Part shown: piece after piece, positions 25,159 through 33,537 of the stretch
Layout: every line of letters begins with the position of its first letter
How positions within the stretch are numbered: position 1 is the first letter of the stretch
Assembly (NCBI RefSeq): GCF_914484835.1
Contig: NZ_CAJZAR010000037.1
Span: forward strand, 359,900 to 397,844
Direction of reading: 5' to 3'
DNA length: 37,945 nucleotides
DNA from: Paraburkholderia tropica
Lineage (GTDB): Bacteria > Pseudomonadota > Gammaproteobacteria > Burkholderiales > Burkholderiaceae
The notes under the pieces: model-generated
What the model saw: the letters and a program-made list of their open reading frames with translations, nothing else
What the model was told of the DNA's origin: nothing
Databases searched by the model: none
Position numbers and translations under genes: made by a program

Positions 25159-27297
25159 ATGACCTCGAAGGACCGCCGTCACTTTCTGCGCAGCGCCGCG
25201 GCCGGCGCCGCGCTCAGCCTGTTTCCGCCCGCGATCCGGCGCGCGCTCGCCATCCCCGCGCACAACGCGACCGGCACGATTCAGGACGTCGAGCACGTCG
25301 TGATCTTCATGCAGGAAAACCGCTCGTTCGATCATTACCTCGGCACGCTGCCCGGCGTGCGCGGCTTCGGCGACCGCATCACGATTCCGCAGCCGCGCGA
25401 CGCGAGCGTCTGGCAGCAAAGCGACGGCGAGCGCACGCTGCTGCCGTTCTACCTCGACAAAAGCAAGGGCAATGCGCTGCTCGCGGGCGGCGCGCACGAA
25501 TGGCTCGACGCGCATGCCGCGTGGGATGCGGGCCGCATGACGCACTGGCCGCGCGCGAAAGGCAATGTGTCGATGGGCTATTTGCAGGCCGCCGACCTGC
25601 CGTTTCATTTCGCGCTCGCGAATGCCTTCACGATCTGCGACGCCTACCATTGCTCGCTGCATGGCGGCACGAATTCGAATCGCCTCTTCCTGTGGACCGG
25701 CACCAACGGTCCCGGCGGCGCGCCCTACGCCGTGGTCAACAACAATGGCTGGGACTGGCTCGACAGTTCATCCAGGGGGCTCACGTGGACCACATACGCG
25801 GAGCGTCTGCAGAAAGCCGGCGTGAGCTGGAAGGTCTACGAAAATCAGCCCGACAATTACAACGACAATCCGCTCGCGGGTTTCGCCACGTTCCGCAAGG
25901 TGCACGAGTCGATCGCGGGCGCGCCCAATGCGCCGTGGACACCGGAAATCGAAGCGCAATCGCCGCTCTATAAAGGCATCGGCAATACGCTGCCCGACGG
26001 CGGCTTTTTGCAGGCGCTCAAGGACGACGTGACGGCGAACCGGCTGCCGCAAGTGAGCTGGATCGTCTCGCCGCAAGCGTATTGCGAGCATCCGGCCATT
26101 TCCACGCCGGGCCAGGGCGCGTGGTACATCCAGCAACTGCTCGACGCGCTCACGTCGAATCCCGAGGTCTGGAGCAAGACCGTGCTGTTCGTGAACTACG
26201 ACGAGAACGACTGCTTCTTCGATCATATGCCGCCGCCCGCCGTGCCCTCGCCGCTCGACGACGGCAGCTATGCTGGCAAGTCGACGGTCAGCACGGAGCA
26301 CGAGTATTTCACGGTGCCGAATCCGCCCGGCGACAAACAACCGCTCGCGCCCGACGGCCAGCCTTACGGGCCCGGTCCGCGCGTGCCGATGTTCGTGATC
26401 TCGCCGTGGAGCACGGGCGGCTATGTCAATTCGCAGGTGTTCGATCACACGTCCGTGCTGCGTTTTCTCGAACAGCGCTTCGGCGTGCAGGAGCCGAATA
26501 TCAGCGCATGGCGGCGTGTCGTTTGCGGCGACATGACCTCGGCATTTAACTTCAGTAGCCCGAACGAAAAATCGTCCACGCATTTTCCTGCGCCCACACG
26601 CGCCGCCGCCGATGCGCTCAACGCCCAGCAAAGCGCGCTCAAAACCGTGCACGCGCCCGCCGAAAGCGAACAGACGATGCCGCATCAGGCGCGCGTCGCG
26701 CGTCCGTCGCGCGCACTGCCGTATCGGCTGCATACGCATGCGAGCGTCGATGCGAAACATCGCGAGGTGCATCTCGTCTTCAGCAACGAAGGCAGCGCGG
26801 GCGCGGTCTTTCACGTCTACGACAAACGGCATCTCGACCGCGCGCCGCGTCGCTATACCGTCGAAGCTGGCAAGCATCTCGCCGATACGTGGACGCCCAC
26901 GCCCACCGATGCGGGCGCCTACGATCTCTGGGTGCTCGGCCCCAACGGATTTCATCGCGGCTTCGCGGGCAACGTGGGGCAGCCGCCGCACGGAGCGGGA
27001 CTGAAAATGCAGGTGAGCTACGACGCGGGCGCCAATAGCGTCGGCATCGCCATCGTCAACGAAGGCCGCGAATCCGCCACCTGCACCGTGAGCGCGAACG
27101 CCTATCGCCGCGATGGACCGTGGACCTTCACCGTCGCGCCGCGCGCACGCGTCACGCAGAGCTGGCCGCTCGACGCATCGGGCGGCTGGTACGACTTCAC
27201 GCTGAGCGCCGCCGACGGCACCACGCGCCGCTTCGCGGGCCGCGTGGAAACCGGCAGGGACAGCATCAGCGATCCCGAAATGGGCGCGGCGAGCTGA
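25159..27297 (+). CDS. Phosphocholine-type phospholipase C, Tat-exported
   Basis: A 712-aa secreted phospholipase C of the non-haemolytic/haemolytic PLC family that hydrolyses phosphatidylcholine to diacylglycerol and phosphocholine. The Tat signal is DRRHFLRSAAAGAALSLF (R6, R7). The catalytic phosphoesterase domain has VVIFMQENRSFDHYLGTLPGVRGF, ADLPFHFALANAFTICDAYHCSLHGGTNSNRLFLWTG and NYDENDCFFDHMPPP. Two C-terminal PLC beta-domains follow (about residues 495-600 and 610-700: AVFHVYDKR..RRYTVEAGKHL and GWYDFTLSAADGTTRRFAGRVETG). I give no symbol because several paralogues exist in this group. A TetR gene lies 60 nt downstream but is probably separate. Confidence 0.92.
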   Translation: MTSKDRRHFLRSAAAGAALSLFPPAIRRALAIPAHNATGTIQDVEHVVIFMQENRSFDHYLGTLPGVRGFGDRITIPQPRDASVWQQSDGERTLLPFYLDKSKGNALLAGGAHEWLDAHAAWDAGRMTHWPRAKGNVSMGYLQAADLPFHFALANAFTICDAYHCSLHGGTNSNRLFLWTGTNGPGGAPYAVVNNNGWDWLDSSSRGLTWTTYAERLQKAGVSWKVYENQPDNYNDNPLAGFATFRKVHESIAGAPNAPWTPEIEAQSPLYKGIGNTLPDGGFLQALKDDVTANRLPQVSWIVSPQAYCEHPAISTPGQGAWYIQQLLDALTSNPEVWSKTVLFVNYDENDCFFDHMPPPAVPSPLDDGSYAGKSTVSTEHEYFTVPNPPGDKQPLAPDGQPYGPGPRVPMFVISPWSTGGYVNSQVFDHTSVLRFLEQRFGVQEPNISAWRRVVCGDMTSAFNFSSPNEKSSTHFPAPTRAAADALNAQQSALKTVHAPAESEQTMPHQARVARPSRALPYRLHTHASVDAKHREVHLVFSNEGSAGAVFHVYDKRHLDRAPRRYTVEAGKHLADTWTPTPTDAGAYDLWVLGPNGFHRGFAGNVGQPPHGAGLKMQVSYDAGANSVGIAIVNEGRESATCTVSANAYRRDGPWTFTVAPRARVTQSWPLDASGGWYDFTLSAADGTTRRFAGRVETGRDSISDPEMGAAS

Positions 27298-27311
27298 GCC
27301 GCCCCGTTTCA

Positions 27312-27323
27312 TATCGATTGATC
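27312..27323. promoter_or_regulatory. Putative TetR operator upstream of the TetR gene (TATC-N4-GAT type)
   Basis: TATCGATTGATC lies 35-46 nt before the TetR start, in the only AT-rich pocket of the region. It matches the pattern TATC-N4-GA(T/A)(A/C) found twice at 31329-31340 and 31359-31370, and the 20 nt from 27311 match those from 31358 at 17 of 20 positions. It fits autoregulation. Confidence 0.55.
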
Positions 27324-27357
27324 TAAAATGAGGGCTTCCCTTGCCACGGAGCCATCA

Positions 27358-27960
27358 ATGGGCCGCCCTCGCGAATTCGACGAAACCCACGTGCTGGACG
27401 CCGCCTGCGACGCTTTCTGGGCGCGCGGCTACGAAGCCACCTCCACGCGCGATCTGGTCAAGGCCACCGGGCTCACCCAGCCGAGCTTGTACAACGCGTT
27501 CGGCGACAAGCGCGCGCTGTTTCTGCGCGTGCTCGATCACTATCTGGAGCAGTCGCTGCGCGAGCGCATCGCGCGCCACGAAGCCGCCGGCACGCCGGGT
27601 ACCGCCATCACCGGATTTTTCGCGGAGACCGTGCAGCGCTCGCTCGACGATCCCGCCAAACGTGGCTGCCTGATGGTGAATTCGGTTCTCGAAGCCACGC
27701 CCGACGACGAGGCCTTGCGCGCCGCGCTCGCCGCCGAAATCGTGCAGATTCGCGACTTTTTCCTGCGCTGCGTGCAGGCCGGTCAAGCCAGCGGCGAAAT
27801 CGCCAAAACAGTCGGCGCACAGGAAGCGGCGCAGCATCTGCTCGCCGTATTGCTGGGCCTGCGCGTGATCGCGCGCATTCAACCGGAGCGCGACTGGCTC
27901 GTGAACGCCGTCGCGCCCGCGCTCATGCTGCTCGGATTGCTGCCGGGCCAGGCGGGCTGA
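27358..27960 (+). CDS. TetR/AcrR family regulator
   Basis: A 200-aa repressor. The HTH spans about residues 5-50 (GRPREFDETHVLDAACDAFWARGYEATSTRDLVKATGLTQPSLYNAFGDKRALF), the pattern of the TetR group found next to short-chain dehydrogenase and MFS genes. The C-terminal half has KRGCLMVNSVLEATPDDE. The start at 27358 has an ACGGAGCC site before it; the ATG at 27328 has none and overlaps the operator-like region. I propose it controls itself and the divergent MFS/SDR pair through the TATC-N4-GATA sites. Confidence 0.88.
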   Translation: MGRPREFDETHVLDAACDAFWARGYEATSTRDLVKATGLTQPSLYNAFGDKRALFLRVLDHYLEQSLRERIARHEAAGTPGTAITGFFAETVQRSLDDPAKRGCLMVNSVLEATPDDEALRAALAAEIVQIRDFFLRCVQAGQASGEIAKTVGAQEAAQHLLAVLLGLRVIARIQPERDWLVNAVAPALMLLGLLPGQAG

Positions 27961-28019
27961 CGCGCGGCGTCCGCCTGTGTTAATCTTCTAACTCCGATTC
28001 AATCAGTCGCGGTATCGTC

Positions 28020-28541
28020 ATGTCTTTCATCAGCACCGGGGTCGAATACGGTTTGCATTGTCTGCTCTATCTCGCGAAGCCTTCGGGCGTGCGCGAAGCG
28101 AGCGTGCGCGATCTCGCCGAGATGCAGGGCGTGTCGGTCGATTACGCGGCCAAGCTGTTCACGCGCCTCTCGAAAGCGGGCATCGTTTCGGCCACCGAAG
28201 GCGTACGCGGCGGCTTCGCGCTCGCGCGTGCGCCCGAACACATCACCGTGCAAGACGTGGTCGACGCCATCGACGGCGACAAACGCCTGTTCGACTGCCG
28301 CGAGATTCGCGCGCAATGCGCGGTCTTCGATGATGAAGCGCCCGCCTGGGCCACGCGCGGCACCTGCTCGATCCACGCCGTGATGCAGGCCGCCGAGCGC
28401 AGCATGCGCGAGGAACTCGAAAAGCACACGCTCGCCGACCTCGCCGCGCGCGCCCATTCGAAGGCGCCCGCGAGCCACGGGCATCAAGTGGTCGAGTGGT
28501 TTGCCGACCGCGCCGCGAATCGGCGCAGCGATCGCGCGTAA
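28020..28541 (+). CDS. Rrf2 family transcriptional regulator
   Basis: A 173-aa Rrf2 regulator with an N-terminal winged helix (FISTGVEYGLHCLLYLA, VSVDYAAKLFTRLSKAGIVSATEGVRGGFALAR). Three cysteines C93, C100 and C116 in DCREIRAQC and GTCSIHAVM could bind an Fe-S cluster, but spacing CX6C-X15-C differs from the CX5C-X5-7-C of NsrR and IscR. A downstream His119 is close to C116. It is convergent with the NDH-2-like flavoprotein, sharing a strong terminator, so it may regulate that gene or a distant set. A redox or nitrosative signal is inference. Confidence 0.85.
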   Translation: MSFISTGVEYGLHCLLYLAKPSGVREASVRDLAEMQGVSVDYAAKLFTRLSKAGIVSATEGVRGGFALARAPEHITVQDVVDAIDGDKRLFDCREIRAQCAVFDDEAPAWATRGTCSIHAVMQAAERSMREELEKHTLADLAARAHSKAPASHGHQVVEWFADRAANRRSDRA

Positions 28542-28570
28542 GCTTTCCGATATTTTTATCGACCACGAAG

Positions 28571-28597
28571 AAAAGGCCCTTTTTCAAGGGCCTTTTT
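28571..28597. terminator. Bidirectional terminator between Rrf2 and flavoprotein genes
   Basis: Perfect 11-bp stem AAAAGGCCCTT / AAGGGCCTTTT with a TTTC loop, T-rich on both strands. It suits the two convergent genes. Confidence 0.85.
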
Positions 28598-28625
28598 CAT
28601 TGACTGCGTTTGGGGATGGGGGCGA

Positions 28626-29831
28626 TCAGGCCACCACGATCCGGCGCGGATCTGCCGAGGCGAACACCTCCTCACGCTCGGCGCGCGGCGGATAAATCCA
28701 CTCGGTGTTGATACGGTGCTTGAGCGCCTTCGCTTCCTGGCCGCTCATCTTCACCTCGCGCTCCCAGCCCTCGGTATAGACCGCGCCCCACGGGCCGAGA
28801 TCGAGACAGGTCACGTATTTCGGCTGGCTATACGGCAGCGCGTCGAGGCCCAGCAGATCGGCGGCGGCGTTGTGCCCTGCCGAGCGGCCGAGATTCATCG
28901 CGTGCTGACACGACATGAGCGTGCGATTGCCTTCGTCGTCGGTGGCCGCGCTCGCGACGTCGCCCGTCGCGTACACGCCCGGCACGCCCTCGACCGCAAG
29001 GTGGCGATCGACATAGAGACGGCCCGCTGTATCGCGGCGCGCGGGAATCTGCTCGGTCAGCGCGCTCGCACGCACGCCGGCGGTCCAGATGACCGTATTC
29101 GCGGCGATGTGCTCGCCATCGGCCAACGTGACGCCGTGTGCGTCGACGGCCGTCACGCCCTGACCCAGTTTCCACTGCACGCCGAGTTCGCCGAGCGCCT
29201 GCTCGATGACGGGCCGCGGGCCCGGACCGAGATCGGGACCGAGCGCCTCGTTACGTTCGACGACGATCACACGCACTTGCGCGCTGCTGCCGAGCGCGGC
29301 GCGCAAACGCGCGGGCATTTCCGCGGCCGTTTCGATGCCGGTGAAACCGCCGCCCGCCACCACGACGGTATTGCGCGCGGGCGTATCGGGCAGTTGCGCG
29401 AGATCGCGGATATGGGCTTCGAGCTCCGCCGCTTCGTCGATCTGATCGACGCTGAACGCATGCTCCGCGAGGCCCGCGATGGCCGGGCGGAACAGCTTGC
29501 TGCCCGTCGCCAGCACGAGGCGGTCATACGACATCGTGAACGCGCGCTGATCCGCATCCACGCCCTCTACTTCGCGACGCGCCACGTCGATGCGCGCCAC
29601 GCTGCCCTGCACGAACTTCACGCCGGCTTCGCGGAAGATGTCCGTGAGCGGCGCCTTCATGTTCTCCGGCCCTTCTTCGTACAGGCGCGGACGCACGTGC
29701 AGATGCGGCTCCGGCGCGATCAACGCGACTTCGACGTCCGCACGGCCTGCCTCGTCGAGCAAACGCGCCGCGCTCAGCGCGCTCCACATGCCGGCGAAAC
29801 CGGCCCCGATAATCAAAATGCGTCTGGACAT
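28626..29831 (-). CDS. NAD(P)/FAD-dependent oxidoreductase, NDH-2-like
   Basis: A 401-aa two-dinucleotide-fold flavoprotein. The FAD motif is ILIIGAGFAGMWSALSAAR, the NAD(P) motif VVVAGGGFTGIETAAEMPAR, and the C-terminal FAD contact VPGVYATGDVA. NTVIWTAGVRA and SCQHAMNLGRSAGHN are typical of type-2 NADH dehydrogenases and related quinone reductases. It lacks the C-terminal membrane-anchor hydrophobic helix of bona fide NDH-2, so it may be soluble or associate weakly. A promoter-like pair (TTGTCG, 17 nt, TAGAAT; 29878-29906) lies upstream on the minus strand, with AGGAG before the ATG. It is convergent with the Rrf2 gene. Confidence 0.88.
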   Translation of the reverse strand: MSRRILIIGAGFAGMWSALSAARLLDEAGRADVEVALIAPEPHLHVRPRLYEEGPENMKAPLTDIFREAGVKFVQGSVARIDVARREVEGVDADQRAFTMSYDRLVLATGSKLFRPAIAGLAEHAFSVDQIDEAAELEAHIRDLAQLPDTPARNTVVVAGGGFTGIETAAEMPARLRAALGSSAQVRVIVVERNEALGPDLGPGPRPVIEQALGELGVQWKLGQGVTAVDAHGVTLADGEHIAANTVIWTAGVRASALTEQIPARRDTAGRLYVDRHLAVEGVPGVYATGDVASAATDDEGNRTLMSCQHAMNLGRSAGHNAAADLLGLDALPYSQPKYVTCLDLGPWGAVYTEGWEREVKMSGQEAKALKHRINTEWIYPPRAEREEVFASADPRRIVVA

Positions 29832-29849
29832 GCTGCTGCTCCTGTGGAT

Positions 29850-29867
29850 CGTTGCACCGTCGCAACG
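29850..29867. promoter_or_regulatory. Inverted repeat in the flavoprotein leader
   Basis: CGTTGC-ACCGTC-GCAACG, a 6-bp dyad about 20-36 nt before the start codon, just downstream of the -10-like TAGAAT at 29878-29883. It would sit at the transcription start, where a repressor could block initiation. Which regulator binds is unknown; the nearby Rrf2 protein is a candidate. Confidence 0.35.
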
Positions 29868-30002
29868 TGTAACTCGGATTCTATGAGTCGTAGTTTAACG
29901 CGACAATGCATGTTAACGAAACACACTGTTGACTCCACTGAGCGAAAACAAACGCCGGGCATTCGTCCGATCAATTGCGCTTCGATTTCGAGCGCTGAAA
30001 AT

Positions 30003-30034
30003 AAAAGCGCCCGCATGCCGGAAGCATGCGGGCG
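30003..30034 (-). terminator. Intrinsic terminator of the MFS gene
   Basis: Perfect 11-bp stem CGCCCGCATGC (30008-30018) / GCATGCGGGCG (30024-30034), 5-nt loop, then CTTTT on the minus strand. It lies 46 nt after the MFS stop codon at 30080. Confidence 0.85.
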
Positions 30035-30079
30035 ATCGTGCTCGTCTTGTGTATCGCGATCGCAATCGCGATTAGCGCC

Positions 30080-31297
30080 TCATTGTTTCGACAGCCGGCT
30101 CGTCGCCAGATCCGCGACAAACGCCAGCGAGAGCGCAACGGCGCCGCACGCGAAAATCAACGCGTAGTTTTCATGCGTGTGCGAAAACAGAAACGAATAA
30201 CCGTAGCCGCCCAGCGCCTGAAACAATGCGAATGCGGTAGTCGCGCGGCTCCACGCGGCACGCTGTTCGAGATGATCGTGCGGCACGAGTTCATGAATGC
30301 GGCCCAGCGCGAGCGGCACGACGCCCGGCGTCAATGCCCCGAGGATCAGCGTGGCGATGAGCACCGCCGCCGTGTGATTCGACAGCGCCAGCAGCGCCAC
30401 CGCAACGGCCTGAATCAACAACGCAAAACGCCAGGCGAGTTTGAAACCGATCCGATCGGCGAGTTGCCCGCAGAGAATCGGCCCCGCGATCGCCGCCATG
30501 CCGTAGAGCACCCAGACATGCGCGCCGGTCGACGCGCCGCGTCCGAGTCCGCGCGCCACATAATCGACGAGCAGGATCATCGCGGGCACGAGCCCCAACG
30601 CATTGGCGGCGTATTGCGCGTACAGCACGCGCAGCGGCGTTTGTGCCGCTACAGCGTGACCCGCAGTTTGCGCGGGCGCGGCAGCAACGGGCGCATCGCT
30701 GGCCGGCCAGCCGAACCAGCTAATCGCCGTCAGCAGCAAGGCGAGCGCGCCGAGGCCAATCCACGCGGCGCGCAAACCGTCATGCAGCAGCGCGGGAATG
30801 ACCGTTCCCGACGCCGCGATGCCAAGCCCCAGCCCGAGAAAAATCATTCCGCTCACGAAGCCGCGTCGTGCGGGCGGCACGTGCGGAAGAATCGACGTGG
30901 CGACCAGCACCATGATCGCGCCGCCCGCCACGCCGGACGCGAGCCGCCACACGAAGAACCACGTCACGGACAGCGGAAACGCACACGCAAAAAACGCGAG
31001 CGTGGCGGTCGCCATGAGCACGCGCAGCGCGTGCCGGTTCGTGAGCGCATGGGCGATGGGCCGCCCGAGCAGCGCGCCCAGCAGATAACCCGCGAAGTTC
31101 GCCGCGCCGAGCGTGACGGCTTGCGAAGCGGTGAACCAGTGCGCCTGAATCAGCGCCGGAATCAACGGCGTGTAGGCGAAACGCGCAAGACCGATGGCGA
31201 CGAAACTGCCGCACAGGCCCGCGAGCGTCGCGAACAAGGCCGAAGCGTCGAGCCGCTCGGGCACGCGTGCACGAAGAGTGGATGGCTGGGCTGACAT
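30080..31297 (-). CDS. YbfB/YjiJ family MFS transporter
   Basis: A 405-aa major facilitator transporter with about 12 helices. The N-terminus (LAGLCGSFVAIGLARFAYTPLIPALIQAHWFTASQAVTLGAANFAGYLLGALLGRPIAH) is the signature of the YbfB/YjiJ group, whose substrates are unknown. The conserved MFS loop 2-3 is present as RHALRVLMATATLAF, and the second half begins with TPLRVLYAQYAANALGL. GAAGG before the ATG is a fair RBS. It is divergent from the SDR gene, and two TATC-N4-GATA-like sites lie in the shared promoter region. Confidence 0.88.
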   Translation of the reverse strand: MSAQPSTLRARVPERLDASALFATLAGLCGSFVAIGLARFAYTPLIPALIQAHWFTASQAVTLGAANFAGYLLGALLGRPIAHALTNRHALRVLMATATLAFFACAFPLSVTWFFVWRLASGVAGGAIMVLVATSILPHVPPARRGFVSGMIFLGLGLGIAASGTVIPALLHDGLRAAWIGLGALALLLTAISWFGWPASDAPVAAAPAQTAGHAVAAQTPLRVLYAQYAANALGLVPAMILLVDYVARGLGRGASTGAHVWVLYGMAAIAGPILCGQLADRIGFKLAWRFALLIQAVAVALLALSNHTAAVLIATLILGALTPGVVPLALGRIHELVPHDHLEQRAAWSRATTAFALFQALGGYGYSFLFSHTHENYALIFACGAVALSLAFVADLATSRLSKQ

Positions 31298-31328
31298 GTT
31301 TGCTTTCCTTCTCGAAGAGGCTGTTTTA

Positions 31329-31340
31329 TATCACTCGATA
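31329..31340. promoter_or_regulatory. Putative TetR operator 1 in the MFS/SDR divergent region
   Basis: TATCACTCGATA, a TATC-N4-GATA dyad, 32 nt from the MFS start codon. It shares its pattern with 31359-31370 and with the site upstream of the TetR gene (27312-27323). Confidence 0.5.
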
Positions 31341-31358
31341 CAGTAATCACGGATTCTA

Positions 31359-31370
31359 TATCGATCGAAA
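31359..31370. promoter_or_regulatory. Putative TetR operator 2 in the MFS/SDR divergent region
   Basis: TATCGATCGAAA, with a fully symmetric TCGATCGA core, between the divergent genes. The flanking 20 nt (31358-31377) match the TetR upstream site at 17 of 20 positions. Confidence 0.55.
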
Positions 31371-31484
31371 TAAAATGCAAGCCCCGAGCGCAGCCGGACA
31401 GCGTGCGCAGTACACTGCTCGTTGCCGTTCTTGACGCTCGCCTGTCCCGCACCCCTTCTCCCCCGATTGATGCAAGGAGCCACG

Positions 31485-32279
31485 ATGAAAATCGATTTGT
31501 CTGGAAAACTCGCGCTCGTGACCGGCTCGGCGGCCGGAATCGGCCTCGCCATCGCCAAAGGTCTCGCCGAAACCGGCGCGACCGTGATCGTGAGCAGCCG
31601 CCACGCCGCCAACGTCAGCGATGCCGAAGCGGCCGTGCGCGCCGCTGTGCCGGGCGCGCAAGTGCAGGGTTTCGTCGGCGATCTGTCGAATACGCAGGGC
31701 TGCGAGGCGCTCGTGAAAGCGCATCCAAAAGTCGATATCCTCGTCAACAATCTCGGCGTGTTTCAGCAGGAAGATTTCTTCGAGATTCCCGATAGCGAAT
31801 GGCAGCGCTTTTTTGAAACCAATGTGATGTCGGGCGTGCGGCTCTCGCGCGCGTATGCGGGCGCGATGGTCAAGCAGGGCTGGGGGCGCATCGTGTTCAT
31901 CTCGTCGGAATCGGGACTCAATATTCCCGCCGACATGGTTCACTACGGCATGACCAAGACCGCGCAACTCGCCGTGGCGCGCGGGCTGGCCAAGCGCCTC
32001 GCTGGCACAGGCGTGACGGTGAATTCAGTGCTGCCTGGACCGACGCTTTCGGACGGCGTGGAAGCGATGCTTCGGGACGAAGTCGCAAAGACCGGCAAGA
32101 CGGTCGAGGAAGTCGCGGCGGCTTTCGTGCAGCAACATCGCGCCTCGTCGATCATCCGCCGCGCCGCGAGCGTGGAAGAAGTGGCGAACATGGTTGTCTA
32201 TGCGTGTTCGACGCAGGCTTCGGCCACCACGGGCGCTGCGCTGCGCGTCGACGGCGGCGTGGTCGATACCATCGCTTGA
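31485..32279 (+). CDS. SDR family oxidoreductase
   Basis: A 264-aa classical short-chain dehydrogenase. Features: the cofactor motif VTGSAAGIGLAIAKGL, VDILVNNLGVF (Asn-Asn-Leu-Gly in place of the usual NNAG), the catalytic Ser in IVFISSESG, YGMTKTAQ (YxxxK) and VNSVLPGPTLSDG. The C-terminus ends with SATTGAALRVDGGVVDTIA, typical of the FabG-like group. The start at 31485 has AAGGAG at 31474-31479. It diverges from the MFS gene and probably shares the TetR control. Substrate unknown; such pairs often handle a toxic or aromatic small molecule. Confidence 0.9.
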   Translation: MKIDLSGKLALVTGSAAGIGLAIAKGLAETGATVIVSSRHAANVSDAEAAVRAAVPGAQVQGFVGDLSNTQGCEALVKAHPKVDILVNNLGVFQQEDFFEIPDSEWQRFFETNVMSGVRLSRAYAGAMVKQGWGRIVFISSESGLNIPADMVHYGMTKTAQLAVARGLAKRLAGTGVTVNSVLPGPTLSDGVEAMLRDEVAKTGKTVEEVAAAFVQQHRASSIIRRAASVEEVANMVVYACSTQASATTGAALRVDGGVVDTIA

Positions 32280-32363
32280 TACTGATTCGATATCCTTAGC
32301 AAATACCGTGACGTGGGGATATAGAACTCGCGATCGCCACGCTGCGCAAGGTGTGACACATAA

Positions 32364-32394
32364 AGAAACGGCCCGCGAATTCCGCGGGCCGTTT
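32364..32394. terminator. Strong terminator after the SDR gene
   Basis: Perfect 13-bp stem GAAACGGCCCGCG / CGCGGGCCGTTTC with a 5-nt loop (AATTC), followed by ATTTTC. It ends the SDR transcript; the minus-strand gene at 32445 converges on it. Confidence 0.85.
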
Positions 32395-32444
32395 CATTTT
32401 CACGCGCGTGCAAAGCGTGATGTCGACACACACTCAATGCACCC

Positions 32445-32606
32445 TCAGCGCCGCACAACGCCAACCAGCAACGTGACGAGAAAGATCACGATAAAGATAA
32501 AGAACAGAATTTTGGCAATGGATGCCGCGCCCGCTGCAATGCCGCCAAAGCCGAAGACGGCGGCAATGATCGCGATAATGAAGAAAATGACTGCGTATTG
32601 AAGCAT
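32445..32606 (-). CDS. DUF1328 small membrane protein (YtjA family)
   Basis: A 53-aa protein with two hydrophobic helices: [20 protein letters not shown] and [20 protein letters not shown], joined by a GGIAAGAAS turn and ending VVRR. This is the YtjA/DUF1328 pattern, a small inner-membrane protein seen in many proteobacteria and often stress-inducible. GGAGG precedes the ATG. Function is unknown. It stands in a cluster of stress-type genes on the minus strand. Confidence 0.88.
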   Translation of the reverse strand: MLQYAVIFFIIAIIAAVFGFGGIAAGAASIAKILFFIFIVIFLVTLLVGVVRR

Positions 32607-32657
32607 GACGTCCTCCGGTCTTCGAAAAAAGAATTCGACATGAATCGCGAGGCGTGC

Positions 32658-33245
32658 CTAGCGCGGCACGGATTGCACGGGCTCGACGGTTTTGGTCGGA
32701 TCGAAGTCCGCCCATTTACCTTGTTGCCAGCGGCCGTGTGCTCGCTCCACTTCCACGCCGCCCGCTGCGCCCAATACCTCGGCGGCCTGACGCTGCGTGT
32801 CGGGACTCACATGCACGGCCACGAGCACGCCCGATTCGCGGCCGTGCGGCGTGCCGTCCGGGTCGTGAGCGATATCGGGCGCCTTGCCATGACCGCCGCC
32901 GCGCGTTTCCATCAGCGCGCCCGCGAGCGTGCCCACATAGGCGCCCACGCCGGCCGCCACCGCCAGCACGAGCAACGAACGTAAAAAGAGGAGCGACAGC
33001 ACGATGGCGATGACCACGCCTGCAAGCGCGCCCACGCCGGCTCCCGCTCCTGCGCCAAGCGAGGCCCAGCGTGACTGGGGATCGACGAAGCGGTCGCCGC
33101 CCACGGGAAAGCGAGCGTGCTGGCCGCCCGGATTCACGTAAAAGAGCGACACGTCGTCGTCGATGAATCCGTTCGTGTGAAGCTGGCCGATGGCCGCTTC
33201 GGCGTCGTTGAACGTCGTGAAGCGGCTCGCAACGATCAGAGACAT
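32658..33245 (-). CDS. Glycine-zipper membrane protein, general-stress type
   Basis: A 195-aa protein. The N-terminal part (SLIVASRFTTFNDAEAAIGQLHTNGFIDDDVSLFYVN) resembles the ferredoxin-like fold of YflT/DUF1269-type stress proteins. A hydrophobic, Gly/Ala-rich middle (LGAGAGAGVGALAGVVIAIVLSLLFLRSLLVLAVAAGVGAYVGTLAGAL, about residues 64-112) forms two membrane helices with glycine zippers. The C-terminal part (ESGVLVAVHVSPDTQRQAAEVLGAAGGVEVERAHGRW) resembles the first domain again, so both ends face the same side. I recognise no named family. It follows DUF1488 by 19 nt. Confidence 0.75.
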   Translation of the reverse strand: MSLIVASRFTTFNDAEAAIGQLHTNGFIDDDVSLFYVNPGGQHARFPVGGDRFVDPQSRWASLGAGAGAGVGALAGVVIAIVLSLLFLRSLLVLAVAAGVGAYVGTLAGALMETRGGGHGKAPDIAHDPDGTPHGRESGVLVAVHVSPDTQRQAAEVLGAAGGVEVERAHGRWQQGKWADFDPTKTVEPVQSVPR

Positions 33246-33264
33246 AGCCGTTCTCCTTGCTCGA

Positions 33265-33537
33265 TCAACCTTGAATGCGAAAGTGGCCGCTATGCAGCAC
33301 CACGCCGCCGCCCGTCTGTTCGATGGCCTCGGTACAGACGCTGCGAATCTGTGCGCGACCGCGCACGAACGCTTCCTGCAGCGGACCTTCTAGCGCCGAT
33401 TCCGCGCCAAAGTGGTCTTCGAGCGCTTCGGCGCTGATAGCGCAATCGACAGGTTCGCCGTCCACTTCGGCGACGAAATGCATCAACAGATTCGCACCGT
33501 CGAATTCAGGCGCGTCATTCCGGTAGTGGATGTTCAT
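33265..33537 (-). CDS. DUF1488 family protein
   Basis: A 90-aa protein starting MNIHYRNDAPEF with the DUF1488 pattern: VNGE/VDGEPVDCAISAEALEDHFGAE and a C-terminal TGGGVVLHSGHFRI. Function unknown. Its ATG (33537) overlaps the stop of the DJ-1/PfpI gene as ATGA, so the two are translationally coupled. AAGGA precedes the ATG. Confidence 0.82.
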   Translation of the reverse strand: MNIHYRNDAPEFDGANLLMHFVAEVDGEPVDCAISAEALEDHFGAESALEGPLQEAFVRGRAQIRSVCTEAIEQTGGGVVLHSGHFRIQG

